A DNA stretch of 37,852 nt from Synechococcales cyanobacterium PMM_0072. GTDB lineage: Bacteria > Cyanobacteriota > Cyanobacteriia > Cyanobacteriales > Chamaesiphonaceae. Numbering within the stretch: the stretch's first letter is position 1; each line of letters opens with the position of its first letter. The DNA lies in NCBI GenBank assembly GCA_949127675.1, contig CASBPY010000177.1, positions 1-37,852 of the forward strand, in the 5' to 3' direction. Below are positions 32,884 to 37,852 of the stretch, one piece after another. The notes under the pieces were generated by a model. It was not told where the DNA came from and ran no database searches. It worked only from the letters and a program-made list of their open reading frames with translations. The position numbers and the translations under genes were made by a program.

Positions 32884-32956
32884 GTGCTTAAAATACCTAT
32901 ATTTTTGATTGTCAGATTTTAGCTAATAGCCTTCTATTCTCGCATGATTTAGCACC

Positions 32957-34348
32957 TTAATACTTAGCAATCCCCTCCTCCCGCGCCGCCTTCTGCACCG
33001 CTGAAGCAACCGCCGTAGCTACCCGTTTATCAAACACAGACGGCACGATGTATTCGCGGTTCAGTTCATTGGGATTGATCAGAGAAGCAATCGCTTTAGC
33101 GGCTTCTAAGCACATATTAATGCTAATCTCACTGGCGCGACAATCGATCGCGCCGCGAAATACACCAGGGAAAGCCAGGACGTTATTGATTTGATTGGGA
33201 TAATCACTCCGTCCAGTTGCCATTACCGCCACATCATTGCTGACTAATTCAGGTTGGATTTCGGGAATTGGATTCGCCATTGCAAAGACAATCGCATCCT
33301 TTGCCATCGATTTGACCATTTCCACACTGACAACACCAGGTGCGCTGACTCCGAGGAAGACATCCGCTCCCACCATTGCATCAGCGAGGGTTCCAGTTTG
33401 AGCGACCGCAAATTCTATTTTTTCGGGGTTTAAATCAGTGCGACTGGTGGAGATGATTCCTTTGGAGTCACAGATACAGATATGCTTGACTCCAGCAGTA
33501 GTGAATAATTTAGCGATCGCAATCCCCGCCGCACCTGCACCATTAATGGTGATCTTGACCGTATCGAGCGATTTTTTGACCAGTTTGAGGGAATTTAAAA
33601 GGGCAGCGAGGGTGACGATCGCGGTACCATGTTGATCGTCGTGAAAGACGGGTATATCTAATTCTGCCCGCAACCGTGCTTCGATTTCAAAACAACGTGG
33701 TGCGGCAATATCTTCGAGATTGATCCCGCCAAATACAGGGGCGAGATGTTTGACAGTTTTGATAATTTCTTCGGTATCTTGAGTATCTAAACAGATCGGG
33801 AATGCATCCAATCCCGCAAATTCCTTAAATAACATCGCCTTGCCTTCCATCACAGGCATCGAAGCGGCTGCACCTAAATTGCCCAAGCCTAATACCGCGC
33901 TACCATCTGAGACGATCGCTACAGTATTACACTTAATTGTCAATTCATAAACTCGTTCTGGTTCATTGGCAATTGCCATACACACCCGTCCTACACCTGG
34001 CGTATAAGCCATCGCCAAATCCGACTGACGGGTCAGGGGAATCTTGCTCTCCATCCGAATTTTACCACCGCGATGGAGTTGCATGGTTCGATCGAAGGTG
34101 CTGGTCAACCGCACTTCAGGAATCGACTTGACTACTTCAACAATTTGGTCGCCATGCTCGGTACTAGTCGCATCAACAGTAACATCAATCCGTGATAGCA
34201 CCCGCGTTTGCTCAGTAATATCGAGGGAGCTGATATTGCCGCCGACAGAAGCGATACCCTGAGCGATACTCGCCAGCATCCCCGATCGATTGGGCACTTC
34301 CAAGTGCATGGAGATACTAAAAGAAGAAGTAGGATTTAAGTTGACCAT
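32957..34348 (-). CDS. NAD(P)-dependent malic enzyme with N-terminal ACT domain
   Basis: The 463-residue cytosolic enzyme decarboxylates malate to pyruvate. An ACT domain (about 10-88, HLEVPNRSGMLASIAQGIAS) precedes the malic enzyme core, a layout known for bacterial forms in which ACT would bind a small regulator. Catalytic Y115 is in AYTPGVG and K170 in MEGKAML. Metal ligands are E212-D213 (LEDI) and D237-D238 in FHDDQHGTA. The Rossmann motif INGAGAAGIA is at about 268-277. The start codon region has a degraded copy 1265 bases away (see 35561-35654). ftrV follows downstream. NAD versus NADP preference cannot be set from sequence here. Confidence 0.96.
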   Translation of the reverse strand: MVNLNPTSSFSISMHLEVPNRSGMLASIAQGIASVGGNISSLDITEQTRVLSRIDVTVDATSTEHGDQIVEVVKSIPEVRLTSTFDRTMQLHRGGKIRMESKIPLTRQSDLAMAYTPGVGRVCMAIANEPERVYELTIKCNTVAIVSDGSAVLGLGNLGAAASMPVMEGKAMLFKEFAGLDAFPICLDTQDTEEIIKTVKHLAPVFGGINLEDIAAPRCFEIEARLRAELDIPVFHDDQHGTAIVTLAALLNSLKLVKKSLDTVKITINGAGAAGIAIAKLFTTAGVKHICICDSKGIISTSRTDLNPEKIEFAVAQTGTLADAMVGADVFLGVSAPGVVSVEMVKSMAKDAIVFAMANPIPEIQPELVSNDVAVMATGRSDYPNQINNVLAFPGVFRGAIDCRASEISINMCLEAAKAIASLINPNELNREYIVPSVFDKRVATAVASAVQKAAREEGIAKY

Positions 34349-34389
34349 CTCAGTTTTTGAAGCGTTCGTGACTAGCAGCCCTAATTATA
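34296..34389. repeat. Repeat copy A: malic enzyme 5' end and leader
   Basis: This 94-base segment covers the first 17 or so codons of the malic enzyme gene and 41 bases of its leader. It is 84/94 identical to 35561-35654 with no gaps, in direct orientation. Here it is the functional copy with the ATG (CAT at 34346-34348). Confidence 0.9.
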
Positions 34390-34463
34390 TAGCGGTTATG
34401 GTCTGGGGGTTTGGTACTAAAAGGAATTATTTCAAAGTCTGTAGTGTCAGGATTCTAGTCACT

Positions 34464-34515
34464 TTACCCTTCAGGTTCGATTACCTACGGGGTGAAACGT
34501 TCTTCTGACACAATT
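34464..34515 (-). pseudogene. Relic of the coiled-coil gene, internal 351 bases deleted
   Basis: On the minus strand this reads GTG TCA GAA GAA CGT TTC, the same first codons as the gene at 35733-36131 with ATG changed to GTG. After a short joint comes ATC GAA CCT GAA GGG TAA, matching its last codons (IEPEA stop). Both ends sit at a nearly constant offset to copy B. The difference of the two offsets (1620 minus 1269) is 351, which is 117 codons. Confidence 0.7.
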
Positions 34516-34603
34516 TTTGAACCAATACCGCAATACCATCCGCAAAGATCTCTACGCTGTTACACTTAATCTTTCAATTCGTAAAACCGTGCTGGTTTAT
34601 AGC

Positions 34604-34632
34604 TTGACAAAGCGTGTGATAATGTATAGCTA
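34604..34632 (+). promoter_or_regulatory. Candidate promoter of the CsgG-like gene
   Basis: TTGACA (34604-34609) and TAGCTA (34627-34632) are 17 bases apart, a good sigma-70-like layout. The TTGACA is also part of a CTTGACA (34603-34609)/TGTCAAG (34643-34649) inverted pair that spans the promoter, which could be an operator. The site lies about 75 bases before the ATG. Confidence 0.45.
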
Positions 34633-34705
34633 CTACATGCTCTGTCAAGACTGATCTTAAAACATCTTTTATGGCTGAGTAATATTACGGAGCAAAACAT
34701 ATCCT

Positions 34706-35488
34706 ATGAAAACTTTATTACACAAAACACAAATTGCAGCTAGATTACTGATGGCTTTGACGATAGTGAGTTCTAGTGTTGGAATTGTCAATAGCCCTGT
34801 ATTAGCTCAGACCAAACCAACGATTTCCGTGCCATCTTTTAAGAATGAAACGAATTGGTGGTGGTGGAAATCGAGTACCGCTAGTCAATTGGGAGATGCG
34901 CTAAGTAATGAGCTATCCGCGACTGGAAACTTTAAAGTCGTTGAGAGACAAAAATTGCAGTCAGTTCTGTCCGAGCAAGAATTAGCCGAAGCAGGGCTAG
35001 TGAAAAAGACAACTAGGGCAAAAAAAGGTGAATTGACCGGAGCGCAGTATGTCGTACTTGGTCGTGTGACATCTTTTGAGGAAGGGGTAAGTAAGAAATC
35101 AGGTGGGAATCAGACTAGCGGTTGCTTCATGGGGATCTGCGCTGGTGTTGGCGGACAGAAGAGCGAAGTTGAAGCTTATGTTGCCATCGATCTCCGAGTT
35201 GTCGATACCACCACCGGAGAAGTGGCTTATTCCCGCACCATCGAAGGTCGTGCGACTGATAAAGCCGAAGCGAGCCGTAATAGTATCGGCATCATGGGCT
35301 TCCAAACTGGAAGTAATTCCTCCGAAGAGAAGAAAGCTCCCGTTGGTAAAGCCTTGCGGGCGGCAATCATCGAAACTACGGAATATCTCTCCTGCGTTAT
35401 GTATAAAAAAGATGCTTGTATTAATACCTACCAAGCAAAAGATACGAAGCGTCGTCAAGGAACTCAAGATGTTCTTAAATTAGATTAG
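34706..35488 (+). CDS. Exported CsgG-like protein
   Basis: The 260-residue protein has a signal peptide (basic KTLLHKTQIAARLL, hydrophobic core, cleavage near LA-QT at residue 34). A CsgG/HfaB-type domain follows, with QLGDALSNELSATGNFKVVE, RQKLQSVLSEQELAEAGLV, GAQYVVLGRVTSFEEG, VEAYVAIDLRVVDTTTGEVA and YSRTIEGRATDK. CsgG forms the outer-membrane curli pore, but many relatives are periplasmic or outer-membrane proteins of unknown role, and no curli genes are near. There is no lipobox cysteine at the cleavage site, unlike true CsgG lipoproteins. Later cysteines (CFMGIC, SCVMYKKDAC) may form disulfides. The gene sits inside a duplicated segment. Confidence 0.85.
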   Translation: MKTLLHKTQIAARLLMALTIVSSSVGIVNSPVLAQTKPTISVPSFKNETNWWWWKSSTASQLGDALSNELSATGNFKVVERQKLQSVLSEQELAEAGLVKKTTRAKKGELTGAQYVVLGRVTSFEEGVSKKSGGNQTSGCFMGICAGVGGQKSEVEAYVAIDLRVVDTTTGEVAYSRTIEGRATDKAEASRNSIGIMGFQTGSNSSEEKKAPVGKALRAAIIETTEYLSCVMYKKDACINTYQAKDTKRRQGTQDVLKLD

Positions 35489-35525
35489 ATCGATCGTTTT
35501 TAGCCGATTAATTCAACTGGGAAAC

Positions 35526-35552
35526 GATCGGGTATATTCAACATACCCGATC
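35526..35552 (+). terminator. Hairpin after the CsgG-like gene
   Basis: GATCGGGTAT (35526-35535) and ATACCCGATC (35543-35552) form a perfect 10-bp stem, 37 bases after the stop. The T-run is weak (ATTTG). It ends 8 bases before repeat copy B, near the duplication joint. Confidence 0.7.
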
Positions 35553-35560
35553 ATTTGACA

Positions 35561-35654
35561 ACTTCCAAGTGCATGGAGATACTAAAGGAAGAAGTCGGAT
35601 TTAAGTTAACCAGATCAGTTTTTGAAGCGTTGGTGACGAGGAGACTTAATTATA
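35561..35654. repeat. Repeat copy B: decayed malic enzyme 5' end
   Basis: Ten mismatches and no gaps against 34296-34389. The start codon is lost (CAT is CAG here), so it cannot start a gene. It is followed at the same spacing as copy A by the coiled-coil gene. Confidence 0.9.
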
Positions 35655-35732
35655 GGGGTTTGTGTTCGGATCGATCGGCAATAAACTATCTATAGGCTTG
35701 CCAGAAGCATTGATCTCGATCTCAAAACATCT

Positions 35733-36131
35733 TTATGCTTCAGGTTCAATCGAGTTGTTGATGTCTTCTAATCGCTCAACCCGACTGCGTAAACGAGTTG
35801 ATACACGTTCCTGATTGGCGAGATCGTAATTAAGATTATTAATCATCGATCTTTGATTACGGATTGAGTCCCGAATCCCGATTCGGGTCGTTACTTCCAG
35901 ACTATCTACACGTTCGCTCAAAACAGCAATATCTGTGCGAATGTCACTCACAGTTCGCTGTACGAGAGCTAAATCCTGTTTAGTCGCCATATTTTGTTGG
36001 ATGTCTACTATGTTTTGCTGCATGGTTGACATATTTTGCTGTATGGTTGACATATTTTGCTGCATGGTTGCCATACCTTGAATAACTTGTCCTAACTGAT
36101 TTTCAAGCCGATCGAAACGTTCTTCTGACAT
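35733..36131 (-). CDS. Hypothetical coiled-coil protein with 7-residue repeats, 132 residues
   Basis: The function is not recognised. The protein has no signal or membrane segment and is almost all helix. Residues about 16-50 contain a 7-residue repeat MQQNMST, IQQNMST, MQQNIVD, IQQNMAT encoded by 21-base DNA units. VQRTVSDIRTDIAVLSERVD, NLNYDLANQERVSTRLRSRV and RLEDINNSIEPEA follow. It would form a trimeric or parallel coiled coil. Similar short coiled-coil proteins with MxxRFDRLE starts are common in cyanobacteria. The start is the ATG at 36129-36131. A deleted second copy is at 34464-34515. Confidence 0.75.
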   Translation of the reverse strand: MSEERFDRLENQLGQVIQGMATMQQNMSTIQQNMSTMQQNIVDIQQNMATKQDLALVQRTVSDIRTDIAVLSERVDSLEVTTRIGIRDSIRNQRSMINNLNYDLANQERVSTRLRSRVERLEDINNSIEPEA

Positions 36132-36275
36132 AATTAGTCCACAATCATCTTGCTTACAATTATATCCAACAGGAACAACATCCTAAAAATTACTTAATTG
36201 GTATGCTTTTTTGATAATCGATTAAGCTATAGGAAATATACTCAAGTCGCTGCTGAGAAATTCTGAACCTCGAAT

Positions 36276-37775
36276 ATGACCTTTAGTACAGAATTTGAAT
36301 TACTATTACGGGCGAGATCGCCACTAATCTATATTCCCACTAGCGAAGAAGAACGGGTCGAAGGATCGATCGCTAGAGTTGCCCAGCAGCAAGGAAATCG
36401 TCCGATTTACATCTGGGATTTTGTAGATGGTTATCAGGGCAATCCCAACGATCTGGGCTATGGGAAACGTAATCCACTCCAAGCTCTAGAATTTGTCGAT
36501 AAACTCAGCCCTGATGTGTCGGGGATCTTTATCCTGCGGGATTATCACCGCTTCCTTGAAGATGTATCTGTTGCGCGAAAACTCAGGAACTTAGCTCGCA
36601 AACTCAAATCTGAACCCAAAAATATCGTCATTCTCTCCCCCCAGATTACTATCCCCAGCGATCTGAGTGAAGCGATCGTCCTACTCGAATTTCCATTGCC
36701 AACAGCTACCGAAATCAAAGTCGAGATCGATCGATTGCTCAATGCTACCGTCAATCATCTCAGTCATCAACAATTAGATGACTTGGTTCGTGCTTGTCAG
36801 GGTTTATCACTGGACAGAATTCGGCGGGTATTAGCTCGTGCGATCGCCACCCACGGCGAAATTCGTCCCGATGATGTAGAATTGGTACTTGCCGAAAAGC
36901 GTCAAACTATCCGCCAAACCCAAATCCTCGATTTCTATCCTGCCAAGGAACAGATCACTGATATCGGTGGTTTGGATAACCTCAAAGACTGGTTGCTGCG
37001 CCGTGGTGGTTCCTTTTCCGATCGCGCTCGCCAATATGGTCTGCCTTATCCCAGAGGGCTGCTCCTGGTCGGAATTCAGGGCACTGGTAAATCGCTCACG
37101 GCTAAAGCAATCTCCCATCACTGGTATTTACCCCTATTACGCTTGGATGTCGGACGTTTGTTTGGTGGATTGGTAGGTGAATCGGAGTCTCGCACCAGAC
37201 AGATGATTCAACTAGCCGAAGCTCTTTCTCCTTGCGTGTTATGGATTGATGAAATCGATAAAGCCTTTGCTGGAATCGATGGCAAGGGAGATGCAGGCAC
37301 ATCGAGTCGGGTATTTGGGACATTTATCACCTGGCTAACCGAAAAAACTTCCCCTGTTTTTGTGGTTGCAACTGCGAATAATATTGATTCACTTCCGGCT
37401 GAAATGCTGCGTAAGGGCAGATTCGACGAGATTTTCTTTGTCGGTTTACCCACCAGAGCGGAACGCGGCGCAATTTTCAACGTCCATCTGACTAAACTTC
37501 GTCCTCATAACCTTGCGAACTATGATATCGATCGATTAGCCTATGAAACCAACGATTTTTCAGGCGCAGAAATCGAGCAAACCTTAATTGAAGCAATGCA
37601 CATTGGCTTTAGCCAGAACCGTGATTTCACTACTGATGATATTCTAGAATCAGCAACTCAAATGATTCCCCTCGCAGTCACCGCCCAATCCCAAATTCAA
37701 TTCCTCCAGGACTGGGCAAATTCTGGCAAGGCAAGATTAGCTTCGAGACAAGTTAATTTAGGGAATAGGGAATAG
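36276..37775 (+). CDS. ycf46: AAA ATPase Ycf46
   Basis: The 499-residue protein matches the cyanobacterial and plastid Ycf46 family. The N-terminal half (residues 1-220) is a divergent ATPase-like domain (LLLRARSPLIYIPTSEEERV, WDFVDGYQ, FILRDYHRFLED). The second half is a canonical AAA module: Walker A GIQGTGKS (266-273), Walker B VLWIDEID (321-328), sensor 1 ATANN (365-369) and arginine fingers in RKGRFDE (379-385). Ycf46 is reported to influence inorganic carbon use in cyanobacteria. Its last residues NLGNRE and TAG stop are encoded by GGGAATA heptamers, so the true C-terminus may be shaped by repeat growth. Confidence 0.92.
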   Translation: MTFSTEFELLLRARSPLIYIPTSEEERVEGSIARVAQQQGNRPIYIWDFVDGYQGNPNDLGYGKRNPLQALEFVDKLSPDVSGIFILRDYHRFLEDVSVARKLRNLARKLKSEPKNIVILSPQITIPSDLSEAIVLLEFPLPTATEIKVEIDRLLNATVNHLSHQQLDDLVRACQGLSLDRIRRVLARAIATHGEIRPDDVELVLAEKRQTIRQTQILDFYPAKEQITDIGGLDNLKDWLLRRGGSFSDRARQYGLPYPRGLLLVGIQGTGKSLTAKAISHHWYLPLLRLDVGRLFGGLVGESESRTRQMIQLAEALSPCVLWIDEIDKAFAGIDGKGDAGTSSRVFGTFITWLTEKTSPVFVVATANNIDSLPAEMLRKGRFDEIFFVGLPTRAERGAIFNVHLTKLRPHNLANYDIDRLAYETNDFSGAEIEQTLIEAMHIGFSQNRDFTTDDILESATQMIPLAVTAQSQIQFLQDWANSGKARLASRQVNLGNRE

Positions 37776-37781
37776 GGGATA
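37761..37781 (+). repeat. Three-unit heptamer tract through the ycf46 stop codon
   Basis: GGGAATA, GGGAATA and GGGGATA in 7-base register encode the last residues of Ycf46 and contain its TAG stop (37773-37775). Confidence 0.9.
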
Positions 37782-37788
37782 GTGTTTT

Positions 37789-37802
37789 GGACGCAAGCGT
37801 CC
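37789..37802 (+). terminator. ycf46 terminator hairpin
   Basis: GGACGC and GCGTCC form a 6-bp stem with loop AA, followed by TTTTCTCTG. It is framed by the G-rich tract before and the C-rich tract after. Confidence 0.8.
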
Positions 37803-37823
37803 TTTTCTCTGTACAAATCTACC

Positions 37824-37852
37824 CTCTAATCCCTAACCCCTAACCCCTAACC
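37824..37852. repeat. C-rich heptamer tract running off the window end
   Basis: CTCTAAT then CCCTAAC x3 and C. It continues past the end of the window. Complementary to the ycf46 stop-linked tract. Confidence 0.9.

Larger units (their letters stand above)
34349..34705. other. 357-base spacer with repeat and gene relic
   Basis: It holds the malic enzyme leader, the relic of the coiled-coil gene (34464-34515) and a candidate promoter for the CsgG-like gene (34604-34632). A further 18-base match (GATCTTAAAACATCTTTTA, 34653-34671) resembles the sequence at the end of the coiled-coil gene (35718-35735). Confidence 0.6.

Noticed and set aside
35099-35483. Two ORFs of about 120 codons in other frames of the CsgG-like gene
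   Set aside because: The CsgG-like frame has a signal peptide and domain match; the others do not.

Overview
The window comes from a cyanobacterium. It carries psbO (photosystem II manganese-stabilizing protein), ycf66, ycf46, ftrV (ferredoxin-thioredoxin reductase variable chain), a stearoyl-type desaturase, hisZ and several cyanobacteria-restricted families (DUF2358, DUF3386). At least ten copies of the HIP1 octamer GCGATCGC are present, and intergenic spaces hold short heptamer tandem repeats. The overall feel (very dense CGATCG, many orphan genes, no long operons) would fit a Chamaesiphon-like or similar lineage, but genus is not established from the sequence alone.

Layout. 1-4.3 kb: the 3' end of a histidine kinase, a higBA-type toxin-antitoxin pair, a CHASE3/PAS histidine kinase and a GT4 glycosyltransferase. 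4.5-12.6 kb: stress and redox genes, namely a molybdopterin oxidoreductase of the FdhF/YdeP family with a small downstream partner, a large-subunit catalase (KatE), a glutathione S-transferase and a duplicated DUF305 secreted protein, with several small unrecognised ORFs and palindromes. 12.7-18.7 kb: tRNA-Ser(TGA), an SF2 helicase, a coiled-coil protein, CsaB-like pyruvyl transferase, an orphan amide/amino-acid binding lipoprotein and MscL. 18.8-28.9 kb: a PLP enzyme of the aluminium-resistance family, desaturase, HisZ, TPR protein, PsbO, ArgG, DUF2358, DUF3386 and Ycf66. 29-37.8 kb: a secreted basic-tail protein, a NarL-type response regulator, a membrane protein, a second GT4 enzyme broken by a one-base frameshift, FtrV, ACT-domain malic enzyme, a CsgG-like secreted protein, a coiled-coil protein and Ycf46.

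The most interesting signals are structural. First, heptamer tandem tracts (GTGAATA, GGGAATA, GGAGTTG types) begin at or run through the stop codons of about nine genes, always G-rich on the coding strand. In at least five spacers they are matched by a complementary C-rich tract further on, often with a hairpin between them. The tracts encode the last residues of CsaB, Ycf46 and the DUF2358 protein. Second, the spacer upstream of malic enzyme and the spacer 1.27 kb away carry collinear copies of the malic-enzyme 5' end followed by a coiled-coil gene: intact in one copy, reduced to its first and last few codons in the other. This is a fossil tandem duplication around the CsgG-like gene.

No CRISPR array, phage, transposase or clear novel defence island was seen. 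The genes are mostly single transcription units; the likely co-transcribed pairs are toxin-antitoxin, oxidoreductase plus its 83-residue neighbour, csaB plus the coiled-coil gene, and DUF3386 plus ycf66.
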